A stretch of DNA of 64,000 nt from Loripinus fragilis (GCA_964019695.1 OZ026514.1:97478345-97542344); one strand, 5' to 3'. Shown: positions 28,623 through 40,875, numbered from the stretch's first letter. Notes: generated from the letters alone by a model not told the origin. Numbers and translations are program-made.

Positions 28623-28924
28623 CTCAAATGCACAGGCTTGTCTGAGTCTTTGCTACTCACCTATGTAATAAGTATCAAACTCTCATGTGTTAGCCCATAT
28701 ATTTCTTTTAAAGGAGTAAAGGTGTATTTCAAACACTTTCTTTGCAAATTTCTGAACCATTTCTATAGTATGAGTGATATCAGCATGTAGAATGAGCAAG
28801 TTTTCTTGTAGTTTGGTATGCACCTGTACGACTATAATAGTCTTCCAATGTTGTGGTATTGACAGCTTATCTTGAGACATTTCATTGGCATAAAATGCTA
28901 AAATGGAACTTAGACAGCTTACAT

Positions 28925-29933
28925 ATACTGCTCAACTTTAGTTTAGCATGGATTTTAATATGATGCCCCCCTTTGAATGAACATGAAACATTTTATTTGA
29001 TGCAATCAACATGTATAGGGATGTTGAAATTTTCGTTTTTTCGTGTCCGCTAGACAAAAAGTAATCTGGTTAGGCGTCAGTTGATTGACGTTAAATTTGA
29101 GGTCATGGGCATGTAAAGATACACGTCTATATTGAAAATTTAAACTTTTGATTCTAATGTAAAGCAAAAGGTTCTGGACGATGAAAAACGTTAAAAACGT
29201 CAAAGTTTGATATCCATTTATGCCGCGTTTTTTCGTTCCATTATGACGTTAAAATGGTATTTTCCACTTTTTGACTTCTTCAGCGAACTGAATCGAGCGG
29301 TCAAGTAATCTTTTTGATGCTAGAGTGGCACAAGTACCAGGAACATTCCTGTTGGTTAATCCTTTGAAAACATCTGCTTTAGACAGTGTTACCGCCTACA
29401 CTTAGCCTCAACTTCAGATTATCGTCATTTTTTATGAATTCAATACACAAGGACACAATATTATGAACGTGCCTTACCTTTAATTGTCTCTCTTTTGGCA
29501 TCCTCTTAAACGCGAAAACCCTTTCAATAAAGCATGCCTACACAACAAAAACAGTACTGTTTTTGACTTGTTAATGTCATTATAGCAACAACGTTAGTTG
29601 TTATTAAGACTCAACTTTTGCTTCAAATGCTCAATGGAGATGACCTTAATTTTTTTAAGAATGGCTTAATCGACAAAGCTGGAAAACAAAGGGCTTTATA
29701 AACCGATGCTGTATCAATTTTGTATTGCCAGTAATGCAGTTGAAACACGTTTTTGACCCCTCTCTTATTTAAAGTAATGATCGACGCAGTTGACATCCAA
29801 TTTAAGTACACCAATTGCTGTCCTCAACTTTATATCAAACCATCATTACAGCAGATATTTTACAACTTTGAGCCATTTGCTCAAATAAAAATCAATTTTT
29901 ATTTATCCGTGCTAAACTTTTGTTGAGCAGTAT
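28925..29933. mobile_element. 1-kb TIR element, ATACTGCTCAAC ends
   Basis: Left end ATACTGCTCAACTTTAGTTT(AGCATGGAT) at 28925-28953 and right end, complemented, ATACTGCTCAACAAAAGTTT(AGCACGGAT) at 29905-29933 form a 29-bp imperfect TIR. The TA at each edge suggests a Tc1/mariner-type target. The interior has short ORFs only (63-65 codons) without transposase motifs. Confidence 0.6.
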
Positions 29934-30192
29934 AGTTGTAATAATCATGCTTATCACTTTCAACACTACAGACCTGAAAAAGGGTCTGTGCAAAGAGTGT
30001 AGATCTAGATGAGATGGCTCATATGAGCCTTGAGCCATTTGCTCAAATAAAAATCAATTTTTATTTATCCGTGCTAAACTTTTGTTGAGCAGTATAGTTG
30101 TAATAATCATGCTTATCACTTTCAACACTACAGACCTGAAAAAGGGTCTGTGCAAAGAGTGTAGATCTAGATGAGATGGCTCATATGAGCCT
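29869..30192 (+). repeat. Exact 162-bp tandem duplication
   Basis: 29869-30030 and 30031-30192 appear identical by eye. The unit contains the right TIR of the 28925-29933 element and the left half of a GAGATGGCTCATATGAGCC hairpin, so a second copy of the TIR sits at about 30067-30095. Confidence 0.85.
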
Positions 30193-30714
30193 TCTCATCT
30201 GGATCTACACCGTTTGCTTACTCATTTTGCTTTTTTTTCATCAATTTTTGCAGTTTATCAGGATTTGTCTTACACCCCCTTTTAACACAATGGACTCTTC
30301 TATATTTAAAGTGGAAGAGTTTTCCTCAGAAAGTTATGGGTGAAAAGGTTAAGGTATGTTTATGTATGTGATACATTCCATCAATGTTCATCTAGGCTTT
30401 TCAGCTATGGTTTTTAGATTATGCCATAAGTAGCATTGCTGCTATTGCAAATTCTGGGTTTTTCAAGTTAATTGTTGTAATTTTTTGTAAATTTTTATAT
30501 GTAAATAAATTATTAGATCTGAATGCTGTCTTTTATTTTTCCGTCGGAAGTATTTTGTCCAATGAAGCATATAATTGTCACTTGAGAAACTTAAATTTTG
30601 TTGAAATGTTTCTAGGAAATTCTTGAAATGAGGCATAATCGAAGACCTAGACACCTTGAAACAAATGTCCATTTCTTTCAGGATACAACGATACTTGATC
30701 TTTCCAATGATACA
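30193..30714. other. No gene seen
   Basis: AT-rich; a 69-codon minus-strand ORF (30463-30672) has no recognisable feature. Confidence 0.45.
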
Positions 30715-30854
30715 ATCTCATCAACATCATGCCTTTTATTTTATCTTATAAATTTTTACTTTTTCCATCTTCATCATGTTTAGTTTAATACCGTCTGACG
30801 CTAATGACCCACAAGGGTTGATGCGTCGTTAAGAACCAAACAAACAAACAAACA
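30715..30854 (+). mobile_element. 3' end of I-clade-like LINE, severely 5'-truncated
   Basis: ATCATGCCTTTTATTTTATC through TAATGACCCACAAGGGTTGA and the (CAAA)n tail; matches the 3' ends at 58284-58412 and 59455-59590. Confidence 0.8.
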
Positions 30855-31066
30855 TCTTTCCAATGATTTGGTGCTTCATTTGCATGAAAAACCAATCTAC
30901 ATTTGTCCTAAAAAAGAAGGAAGATGGCACAAGTTTGTCTTTAGTTGAAGTCATGATTGATGCTTTAATGGTTGCTGTTGTCAACCTAATAACTTTAAAA
31001 AAAAATCTATAACTGTAGATCTGGACCGGCTGACTTCTGATAAATCCATCTGATTAGGATACACAC

Positions 31067-32290
31067 TGATGTTTGTCTTTGGCTCGGCCCACTGGTTTTC
31101 TTACAGCTCTTACTGTCTGTGAGCTTCCTATTTCACACAATTGGGTAATTTGACTTGATTGTTGCATTGAATAGGTTGGGAGACTTCCATGAGGTTTTGG
31201 ATGTGTGGGCATTTTGACAACAGCAGAATATAGGGCAAAGATTCAGCTGGTAAAATATATTTGAGCCCTCACCATCACCTTCCCACTCGCACACATACAC
31301 AGTTTCATCAAAGTGTGTTAATTTGATAAGAGTGTTTCTCCATAATGATACATTGCAATAGTTAGAAGGCTTGCATTCGAGCTGTCCACTTCTTGTACTT
31401 CAACAAACGCAGAGTCTAGGGCAACCATTTGGTACCAGTAAAATGCATTTAAGCCCCCAGTGGCTTAGGCTGCTGTCCGTTCTAAGGCGGTGGTTCTGTT
31501 GTTGTTGAATTGTTGCTTATTGTTACTACCATTGTGGTGTCTGTAAATGTTCTATGTTTCGTTGTACTTTACTTTATGTCCATTCTGCTTTTTTCAATCA
31601 TATTGATGGGGAGGAGAGAGCTGGTTGCTTTGCTTAGTTTGTCTTCTTGGTGTCTCATGATGGTTGTGTGGCTCTTCCTCAGGGTGCCATGGGTTTGTCT
31701 GCAGTTTGTGATTGTGGTATTTCCTGATCATACTCACTATTTTTGTGAATGTTAAGAAAGCAAGTGAGTATGACCATGAAATACCACAATCACACACTGC
31801 AGACCAACCCATGGTGCCATGATGAAGAGCCACAGAACACTGACTGTCACAGACATCAGGAAGACAGTTGAAGCAAAGGAACCGGTTCTCTCTTCCCCAT
31901 CAAGATGATTGCAAAACTAGACGGACACAAAGTACTGAATAACAAAACACAGATCAAACACAGAACCCCACAAACAATGGGAGTAACAATAAACAAATAA
32001 TGAACAACAACAAAACCGCCACCTTAGAATGGACAGCAGCCTAAGCCACCAGGGTGTTTAAATGCATATTATTGTACCAATTTTTTGCCCCAGATTCTGT
32101 TGCTGTTAAAACACAACATGTTAGGCTAGCATGGAGGCTTACTAACTATTGCAATGTATCATCACATAGAAACAATCAAATTAACACACTATGATGGCAC
32201 AAAGAAAATGGTTCACGACCCACAGATAGTCAAAGCAAAAGAAAACTTCAAAATTAAGCCATGGTGGGCCCAGCCAAAGACAGGCATCAG
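31067..32290. repeat. 1.2-kb near-palindrome built from R1
   Basis: Left arm 31067-31737 and right arm 31764-32290 with a 26-bp spacer. The inner ~310 bp of each arm is an R1 copy (CCCCAGTGGCTTAGGCTGCT / AGCAGCCTAAGCCACCAGGG; CATACTCAC / GTGAGTATG). Outside it, GTGTTAATTTGAT..CATTGCAATAGTTAG and GTCTTTGGCT(C/G)GGCCCA match across the arms. The left arm is longer because of an internal duplication of the GCAGAxTxTAGGGCAA segment. Confidence 0.75.
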
Positions 32291-32439
32291 GCACCAACCA
32301 ACGGATTGAAGCTTTACTTCAGGATTATCATTGAGTCTGAGGTGGTGATGCTGTTAGTTTAATGTTGCACCCATTATCTATTGGGCTGATATTGTGATGC
32401 GTGGTCATAAATAAAAAAAAATATGCCCATTCTAGTTGG

Positions 32440-32582
32440 CAATGATCACACCAACAAGAAAAGGTGATTGCTTTGCTTAATGCAATCTTGTCTCTGTCTT
32501 TGTGTTCTAATGCCATTTCCTCTGGGTGGCATTGGTTAACTGTGCTCATGGTATTTTCTGGCCATATTTACTTGTTTTTAGC
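32440..32582 (+). repeat. R1 fragment
   Basis: AAGGTGATTGCTTTGCTTAA..GTATTTTCTGGCCATATTTACTTG, a diverged R1 block. Confidence 0.5.
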
Positions 32583-33770
32583 TCACCTGAGGCAAAGGCT
32601 CAACGTCAGATATTGCAATCAGTCTTTATCCAGTGTTTGTCATCATTTTCTTTAAGCGTCATCTCAATAATCACTGGCTCACAGAACATGGTCATTTTGC
32701 ATATCAAGTTAAATGAAATTCGAACGTAGCGACATGGTAGCAAATATTTTACCAACAGACCCCCGACCCTGGGGGTGGGTTCAAAATTCAACGTTTTTAG
32801 AATATGGTCATGTTGCATATCAAATTAAAGGGAATGATGCATGCAGCAGCATGGTAGCAAATATTTTACCAGACCCCCCCCCCTCCCTGGCAGACCCTCC
32901 CCCCTGACCCTGGGCAACATGGTAGCAAATATTTTACCCACAAACTCGACCCTCTGGTGGGGTCAAAATTCAGTTTTATTCAGAATATGGTAACGTTGCA
33001 TATCAAATTAAATCGAACCACAAATGCAGCAACATGGAAACAAATATTTTGCTCGCAGATCCCCCACCCCCGGCGGTCAATGGTCTAAATTCAACTTTTT
33101 TTAGAATATGGTCATGTTGCATATCAAATTAAAGGGAATGACTCGTGCAGCAACATGGTAGCAAATATTTTACCCACAGACCCGACCCAGGGTCAAAATT
33201 CAACTTTGTCAGAACATGGTCATGTTGCATATCCATTTCAATGGAATCATGACATGTAGCAACACGGTAGCAAATATTTTGCCTGCAGACCCCCCTCCCC
33301 GACCCTTGGGGGTGTGTTCAAAATTCTACGTTTTCAGAATATGGTCCTGTTGCATAAAGAGAATGACTCATGCAGCAACATGGCAACAAATATTTTGCCC
33401 GCAGAACATGGTCATGTGGTATATCAAATTAAATGGAATTGCGAATGCAGCAACATGCAAGCACATATTCTGTCCTTACACACACCCTCGACCCCTAGGG
33501 GGACGTCAAAGGTCAAAACATTTCTTTTTCTGAAAGTAGTTATATTGCATTTTAAATTAAAGGGAATGGAGCATAGAGCACCATGCAACCATATTTTCTG
33601 TCCTTACATCCTCAACCTGTGGGTTTGATTAAAAGGTAAAAAAAAATCCGAAGTCGTCATGTCGCATATCAAATTAAGGGGAAAGAAGTATAGACTAACA
33701 TAGAAGCAAACATTTTGACCTTACACACCCCCCTTCCCTCTTTATTTTAAAGATACGTATTTCTTGGTAG
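32583..33770. mobile_element. Tandem-core element, ~115-bp units, AGCTCACCTGAG end
   Basis: Starts AGCTCACCTGAGGCAAAGGCTCA (hairpin), then about nine units marked by ATGGTCATGTTGCATATCAA and CATGGTAGCAAATATTTTAC (near 32681, 32799, 32981, 33103, 33212, 33336, 33402, 33530, 33647). Units vary from 66 to 182 bp through small indels in a C-rich segment. The hairpin resembles the complement of the end of 36147-37816. Confidence 0.55.
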
Positions 33771-34289
33771 AATTAACCAGGAGTCAAGCTCATGTAACGT
33801 CCTGATAAAGATACAGGCAATGAGATAGAAAACGTTTATCAGTTCAACAATACAGTTAATATAAGAGGTAAAAATATTTACCTATTTCACAACCTTTTAT
33901 CATTGTTGGCGTCTTCCGATGGCACTTGTGAGATTCTTTATGTATTAACCTCTTACCTTTGCTTGCTAATATATGCTTAGTTGGTTTCATTTGTTTCGAC
34001 TCTTCAAATGAATTACATTGAACACCACACCAACAATACACGGAAAACTTTCAAAATTCATAAAACAATAAATAATTTTTGTGCTGAAGGAGGCACGTGC
34101 GAAATACGACCTAGGACAATTTCGAAATTAAAATGTTTAGAATTTGTAAACGACCAAAGGGAAAGCTTTCGACTCTTTACATATTGCGCTACAGTGGAAC
34201 ACTGAAAGAGATGCACTACTCTCTGATCTGGGGGGAAATTAAATAAATTTTAAGGTAAGAAAATGAATATTTCTAAAAGAAAAGTTTTA
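33771..34289. other. No gene seen
   Basis: Two overlapping short ORFs on opposite strands (33856-34041, 33981-34205) lack domains; otherwise nothing. Confidence 0.4.
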
Positions 34290-34480
34290 AAATATACTTT
34301 ACTGATTTGGCTATTTTTTCTTTACTGATTGCTGGATTTGAGCTTTAACTTTACTTATCGATTTTTGTGCCTGAATCTTACTGATTACCGATTTTGGTGC
34401 CTGAAGTTTATTGAGTACCGATTTTTGGGCCTATTGTTTTTACGAATTACCGTGTTTAGGCCTAAATTTTACTGATTTCA
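34290..34480. repeat. Degenerate word island, TTACTGATTACCGATTTTTG
   Basis: Five to six loose copies of TTACTGATTnCCGATTTTnGnGCCTGAA in about 190 bp. No terminal inverted repeat was found. Confidence 0.4.
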
Positions 34481-34656
34481 GAGGACACATGTACCCCGGC
34501 TGAGACGATCAGTTCTGATAAAAGATTAATATATATTTCGAACACATTCTCATTACTTTATTTTGTCAAGAAATGTTGAAACGTCGATCTGACAAAAGAG
34601 TATCATCCGACTTCGTAAGTGGGAGTAAACATTCATTGTATCCCGGCGCAGGGATA

Positions 34657-34728
34657 ATGCCCATGGGAATTAGCCACATTCGTCTTAACTGGATGCCCAT
34701 GGGAATTAGCCACATTCGTCTTAACTGG
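34657..34728 (+). repeat. 36-bp exact tandem duplication
   Basis: ATGCCCATGGGAATTAGCCA(CATTCGTCTTAACTGG) occurs twice back to back, in phase with a 105-codon ORF (34573-34890) that otherwise has no recognisable domain. Confidence 0.75.
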
Positions 34729-35195
34729 ATAATTCTGCTACGACTCTATGAATTGACTGTTTGTTATGAAAGTCCCAAAGGACCATATTCGGCTCCCAAT
34801 TTAAACAACCTGCAAAATGTATTCAAAGAAGTAAATGTGGCTTGGAAATATGCCATTGGGAAAGAACGCATCTACCGCCAAATTAAATGATGGTCGTCAA
34901 AGTTTGCCAGACTATTAAGCTTAATTAAGTATGCAAAATAAGACAATCAAACCTCATGGAAGGATAAATATCGCAAGAGATATGAATGAGGTCCTAAAAT
35001 CAGAGCTGTCATATTATTTATGCACTGGTCTTCCACATGGGTTGTCTTGTGAAAACTATTGGGACGAAAGAACAATCTCATGAGTGGTTGACTGATGTTG
35101 TTAAAGTAGCATTTACTTACGATCAATGGTACAGAATAAAGGAAATTGGAATACAGAACTAAAATTCAACAACTGTTCTGAATCAGTTACATAAT

Positions 35196-35430
35196 TGAGC
35201 CACGGCATGTGATTTCCAACAATTTGCATTTTGACAAGTGTAGACTCGGACGAGTCTCTGTAGCCTCATTTTAAGCTTAGAAACTCCAAATGGTGTTCAG
35301 CAGTAACTTAACACTCATAGAATACCCAAGCGACTAGCAAAGGCTCTAATCAGAGCGCGTATGCGCAGGCTGATCTGAGGCTTTGCTGGTCGCATATGCC
35401 ACATTGTTGGAAATCTCATGCACTGGCTCT
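35196..35430. mobile_element. TIR element, TGAGCCACGGCATG ends
   Basis: TGAGCCACGGCATGTGATTT at the left, ATCTCATGCACTGGCTC at the right. The interior has GACTAGCAAAGGCTCTAATC and GCGCAGGCTGATCTGAGGC. Inverted relative to the copy at 41352-41589. Confidence 0.65.
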
Positions 35431-35439
35431 ATTATGTTT

Positions 35440-35830
35440 GTTCTAGAACTCTTGTCCAACACATTTCTATAATTTGTTATTACTCTGAAAGTGTTCTTGA
35501 AATAGTCTAGACCATATTACAACAATTCAAGAACCAGTAGGTTCTACAATTGCCCGAAAGAACAAAATAAGTGAAAGAAGTTTTCTGAAAATTGAATCAA
35601 AATAAGTTCCACAACATTTCTTTTACTATGTTAGAACTAGTTAATTCTACAAATCTGCTTATAATTTTCTAGAACTTTTTTGGAACATTTCAAGGGCAAA
35701 CATTTTTTTTTGTATTTACTCCTTAAATTATGTTCTAGAACTCATTTAGTACTTTAGCAAGTTCTACAAATGTTCAAAATTATTCTGGAACCGTTTTAGA
35801 ACATTTCAAGAACAAGAATGTTATAACCAG
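35440..35830. repeat. Degenerate word island, GTTCTAGAACATTTC
   Basis: Ten or so variants of TTCTAGAAC, GTTCTACAA and GAACATTTCAAG on both strands in 390 bp, a word-built tract like those at 9610 and 13199. Confidence 0.4.
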
Positions 35831-36146
35831 ATGGATATTGGGAAAAACATGGCTACCAAAACTGGAGGGGCTATAAAGGCTCTTCAGAAACATTTATGTG
35901 GCAATTACTACATGTAAAATATGATAGTATTATTGCCTGAAACAGTGAGTAGACTTTAGGCACAGTTTCAGTTGCTGTTTTTTTCGAGCAATTGTAATGG
36001 TGCTGTTACATATTAACGGATAAGGGTAACGGACGCCATCGCAAAACTGGATTAAACGCCATTTAAATGGCGTTTCGCTGGCGGGCCGATGAAGGCCCAT
36101 TTATAGTGGTATTTGGATCCTCTATCCCCTCCTTAACTAAAACTAG

Positions 36147-37816
36147 AGGACCTGACGGTCCTGAAGCGCTCACCTGATTTCCTTAATAATGTTAAAATAG
36201 GTCAAGATCAACTACAGCTTATAATGAAACATATTTTGTTTTATGGGGGTTGCGGCCATTTTGGTCAAGTGACCTAAAACAATCTAATGAATATTCCATC
36301 AAACAGCCCAGTGATTTCTGAGGAAAAGATGTTTAGATAGGTAAGTGACAGTCCAAATGAGTGGCCTTGGATAAAATGTCACAGGTCAGCTTGACATTTG
36401 GTACTTATATAAAACCCTTGTCTCCCTAGGTTAAACATTTCTTGCAATTATTATGATTTAGGCCACAACAATTATAGAAAAATGAACGTTTCAAGATTTT
36501 TCCCAAATAAATGCACTAGGAATCAAATTTGACCTTGCCATAAAGTAGGTCAAGGCCAACTTAGATTCATCATTTGTGCAAATCTGGTAGGGCCCACATC
36601 CCCAAATGCTACATACCAAGTCCCAAGGCCATTGGCCTTTTGGTTCCAAAGAAGAAGATATATAAAGGGTTTTACCATATATGAGCATGGTGGCCATTTT
36701 GGACATGTGACCAGTACACTTGGTATAAATTTTGGCTAACCTATCATAAGGAGTCTTCATATGAAATTTGAGTTAAAATGGCTTAGTGGTTTCTGAGGAA
36801 ACTGTGTTTTAATCTGTTGATGGGACTCCAATATGAGCGACCTTGGCTGAAAGGTCAACCTTGACCTTTGAAACTTATTTATAGCCATTGTCTCATTTGG
36901 TTTAACATATCAAATGAGAATAATGACTTTGGACGCAACGGTTTTCAAAAAATGATTTTTTTTTAAAAAAATCCCCTTTTAAATGCATTAAGAAGCATAT
37001 TTGACCTTGACGTTAAGTAAGTCAAGGTCAAGTTAGGTTCATTATTTGAACAAACTTGTTAGGCCCCATATCCCTAATGCTACATACCAAGTCATAAAGT
37101 TCTGGCTCTGGGGGAGAAGATTTTTATTTGGTTTTTACCATATATATGGGCGTGGCGGTCATCATGGTCATGTGACCAAAATATTTTGCATAAATTTTGG
37201 CTAACTTATCATAATGAGTCTTCACATGAAATTTGAGTTCAATTGGGCCAATGGTTCGTGAGAAAACTATGTTTTAATATATTGATGGGACTCCAATATG
37301 AGCGACCTAAGCTGAAAGGCCAACATTGACCTTTTGAACTTATTTATAGCCATGGTCTCATTAGGTTAAACATATCAACTGAGAACTAAAGCTTTCCACA
37401 ATTTTCAAAAAAAATCAACTTTTCAGAAATTTTCCCATTTAAATGCATTAGGAAGTAAATTTGACCTTGACGTTAAGTAGGTCAAGGTCAACCTAGGATC
37501 ATCATTTGAGCAAACATGGTAGGCCACACAACCCTAGTGCTACATACCAAGTCCCCAGGTCATCGACCTTCTGGTTCTGGAGGAGAATGTTTTGAAGGGT
37601 TTTTTACCATTTATGGACGTGGCGGCCATCTTGGTCATGTGACCAAGACCATTTGAACAAACTTTCGTTCCCCCATCCTAAGGAGTCTCCATATGAAATA
37701 TGAGTTCAATTGGCCCCGTAGTTTCAGAGAAGATATTTGAAAATGTTGACGGACGGACGACGGAGTCACTGGTATACTATTAGCTCACCATTGAGCCTTC
37801 GGCTCAGGTGAGCTAA
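36147..37816. mobile_element. Tandem-core element, ~465-bp units, hairpin AGCTCACC..GGTGAGCT end
   Basis: Begins AGGACCTGACGGTCCTGAAG, carries three and a part ~465-bp units (marker GGAGTCTTCATATGAAATTT near 36743, 37208, 37674; GTCAAGGTCAAnnTAGG also recurs), then (GGAC)n-type GACGGACGGACGACGGA, and ends in a strong hairpin AGCTCACCATTGAGCC/GGCTCAGGTGAGCT at 37782-37814. The layout matches Helentron-associated/pearl-like elements common in molluscs. Confidence 0.65.
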
Positions 37817-38192
37817 ACATCTGGAACCCCTCTGACAACACTTTCTGGATTCATTTTCTTGGTTCGATCATGCACTGGTTAATTTGTTAAAAATGCTCAA
37901 CAAAAATGAACCTGCCTATTGGCAATATGAGCTGATGATTGATCACTTAAATATTCCTGCAAATATTCGATCTTTGCTGGAATCCTGTCTATGATTCATA
38001 CCTGTTCGTGCTGTTTTAGTATTGATTAACATCAATCAATACTTAATAGGATGTGTAAAAAATAAATTCTATTGAAAAACAATGACATATGACACTCGCG
38101 TAATGGCAGCAAATTCCTGTGCGTACAATTGGAAGATGTTGGACTAGTGTTTTTATTTGAAAACTGTACGTATGATTTTGTCACTGTACGTT
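37817..38192. other. No gene seen
   Basis: AT-rich, nothing supported. Confidence 0.4.
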
Positions 38193-38424
38193 TAAATCTT
38201 TCCTTGCTAGTGGTGGCAACTTTTGTCGTCTGCTGATTACATTTCTAAACAGTTTGAACCCAGATCTGGACCGACAAAAACTCGGTCCTGTTCTAGATCA
38301 AAACCGTCTGACACTCTGATAGTGTTCCTGAAAGTTTTAATTTTATTTTGAAAAAAACCCTAAATAATTGAAAAAAGTCAGCAGACGACAACAAAAGCAT
38401 GAAAAATTTCAGTCGGGCCAAGAA
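38193..38424. mobile_element. MITE R2, copy 5
   Basis: TCTTTCCTTGCTAGTGG start, CTTTTGTCGTCTGCTGA / TCAGCAGACGACAACAAAAG outer arms, ACAAAAACTCGGTCC centre. Confidence 0.65.
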
Positions 38425-38754
38425 TTCAAAATAAACTGTTAATTTTGTTCACAATTGAGCGAACGCATGTAATTTTGGTACCCTAACCCATATAAGCCTA
38501 ACATCCTTTTTGTGGGACGTCGGCGTCTGATCATGGTCTCCACTGTGTGCAAGCAGAATGTTCTATGAAAATTTAAATAAAAAATGAAAAATTCCACCCA
38601 ACATCCGTTAAAACAAAAATGGACAGTTCCAATTCCAGTCGGCTTAAATGGGTTAATATCGTATTGTCGAGCTACGCATGTACACAAAGTATGGAAGTAG
38701 ATAAAGCCTCAGACCTAAGTTTAGATCTCTAGCCCAGCTAGATATGCCAGCAGG

Positions 38755-38890
38755 TGCGTTTTAAGGAAACCATAACAACACCCAGGTAAACCGCATGTGT
38801 AGATCTCGGAGGGTGTTGGCTATCGGAGGTAAACATTGCGAATATGGATGGACAGGGTCTGTATTTATCCATTTTTATTTCCAATAGAAA
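38755..38890. repeat. Left member of an inverted repeat pair 7.6 kb apart
   Basis: AACACCCAGGTAAACCGCAT..GTAGATCTCGGAGGGTGTTG..GCTATCGGAGGTAAACA matches the complement of 46425-46558, best over 38777-38834. Confidence 0.6.
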
Positions 38891-39784
38891 GTTTCTTGGA
38901 GACGAAAGCAGCAAACAGGTTGCTTCTATAATGATTGATAAGGACTCGGAATGTGTTAAATGCTTTTGATCCATGTCCATAGGACCCTGGGCGACCTTTC
39001 AAACGACGATTGTGAAATTTTCAATGAAAAAATGCTATGTGTTTGATCATAGCTGGATTTACATAAACCTTTGACACAATTTGCTTGTGTCGCCACAATT
39101 CTATATCATTCTCCTGCATGATTTATAAGAGTCGTGTCTCAAAATGCTACTAAAACATCAATATTTGAAATTTGCTTACGTTGATATCGTTTTGATGGTT
39201 AGCAAAATGTTCAGAGGAAACTTGACAGCTGGCATGATTGCTATCGGAGTGACAGTGGTATTGATTTCGGAGATTGATACAAACTGCCGTTCAATTAGTG
39301 CCTGAATCTGATATATTTTAAGCATGCCATGATACAAAAATTATGCAATGCTACAAAAAAATAAGACTACCAGGAGGACGAAATACAGAAGGGAATTTGA
39401 GAGGTTTTACAGTTGTGGGGTGTTGTGAAAAGCGCTCATCTTCAGTCGGTGTCATTATGCACATTTTTGTCTAGTAGTCTGGGAAACATATTTATTTAAA
39501 TTCTGCATTGATACATTTTTGGTGAAACCAGTATGCTTGATATAGGAAAGGGATATGATGGCTGTGTGGGGTGGGGGCGAGGGTATGGTCCCTGAAAAAG
39601 GCAAGAACATTTGCCATATCTGTCCTGGCAACTCAGTGTATTAACAACATGAACAGGGTTACAAAATGCAGGTTCACATTAAGGCGCATTTTGTTGTGTA
39701 AATGGAGTGTCAAAATGCGAGGAAACTGTTGGTTAAGATGCCACGTGTACATGATTAGTAAACCTTTGATCCAAAAACATATAC
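38891..39784. other. No gene seen
   Basis: Only short ORFs; none with a domain. Confidence 0.4.
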
Positions 39785-40030
39785 ATGTATGCCACCCAGA
39801 CAATTGAAACACCCATTACCACCAGTATACTGATTCGCGACAGAACACCCAAACACACACAGTCCACTGAAATACATAAACCAGCCAACCCATTGAAACT
39901 CCCAAACTCCCTCGGCAGCTGATACACCCAAACCGTCCAGCCCAGGGAAGCAATCAGACCACTCAGTTCACTGAAATACCCTACTCAAATCCATTTAAAC
40001 ATGCAACTCACCTAGTCCACTGAAACACCT
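39785..40030. repeat. Degenerate word island, CCACTGAAACACCCAA
   Basis: Loose repeats of (CC)ACTGAAA(C/T)ACCC and CCCAAAC over about 245 bp. Confidence 0.35.
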
Positions 40031-40782
40031 TTCTGTTGCACCGCCCTTTAGGATTCTATTCAATGGAACAAACTATATCAACATTTTACCCCCCCCCTCC
40101 TCCCAAAACCGTCAAAAAACAACAACACTTGCAAAAACCACCACAAAAATTGAATGGGTTTCAACGGGGCTCTCTAGTCTAGTCGCCGACCCCCACCCCC
40201 TTCCTCAGCCTTTCTTTCTTCTTTTTTGCTATGCAACATCTAAAACATTTGAATGGCATTTCGCTGGCGGGCCGATGGTTGCCTGACATTGTGTGCTGGC
40301 TGGGATAGGGTATGTCCCTGTCTTGTACCGCCATCTAGTAGCTTTGCACTGATACGCTTTCTTTGGTTTTGTAAAATATTAGTGAGAAGAATGCTCATAA
40401 TTACAATAAAACATCTCATGCGATGTTGATATTATCGCCTAATCATGCGCGGATCCAGAAATTTGGTCAGAGGAAGTCCAACTAAAATCTGACACACTTT
40501 TTTTAGATGAATGGAGTGAGGAATCAAAATACCACTAAAAGCGGACCATCATCAGCCCAACAACAAAACGCTGGCGGGGCGATAATTACCCAATATGGAA
40601 TGCTGGCTTGGTAGCTTTTGATTTTCCAGGGGATCTGGACCAGTATTGCTAAAGAGCCCCAAAGGTTTCCAATTTTCCAGGGTGGGGGTCAGGACCCTCT
40701 GCCACCTCCTCTCTGGATCCCCGCATCTTAATCTTAGTTGAATGCGCAGCTATCGAGTAACGTGAGCATTCGAATTTCTGGC
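40031..40782. repeat. GGCATTTCGCTGGCGGGCCGATG-type repeat and unassigned sequence
   Basis: ATGGCATTTCGCTGGCGGGCC near 40253 recurs in variants near 36068, 49287 and 50690, often followed about 30 bp later by a GGNTGGCATAGG/TGCTGG block; the copies are diverged fragments of one family. No gene. Confidence 0.4.
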
Positions 40783-40875
40783 CTCTCCGGCGTCACTATG
40801 TTGTGTCCTTGAGCAAGACACATTGCTTAGTACTGGTTCAACCCAGGAAGACCCGTCCCGACATAATGAAAAAGT
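40783..40875 (+). mobile_element. SINE S2 fragment
   Basis: CCGGCGTCACTATGTTGTGTCCTTGAGCAAGACACA..TAGTACTGGTTCAACCCAGG; head missing. Confidence 0.6.

Noticed and set aside
32713..33628. Several overlapping ORFs of 64-105 codons
   Set aside because: They are frames through the ~115-bp tandem core at 32583-33770, with the same words repeated.
34573..34890. 105-codon ORF as a host gene
   Set aside because: No recognisable domain; contains an exact 36-bp duplication; no promoter or splice evidence.
36491..36760. 89-codon minus-strand ORF
   Set aside because: Lies inside one unit of the ~465-bp tandem core and is not open in the other units.
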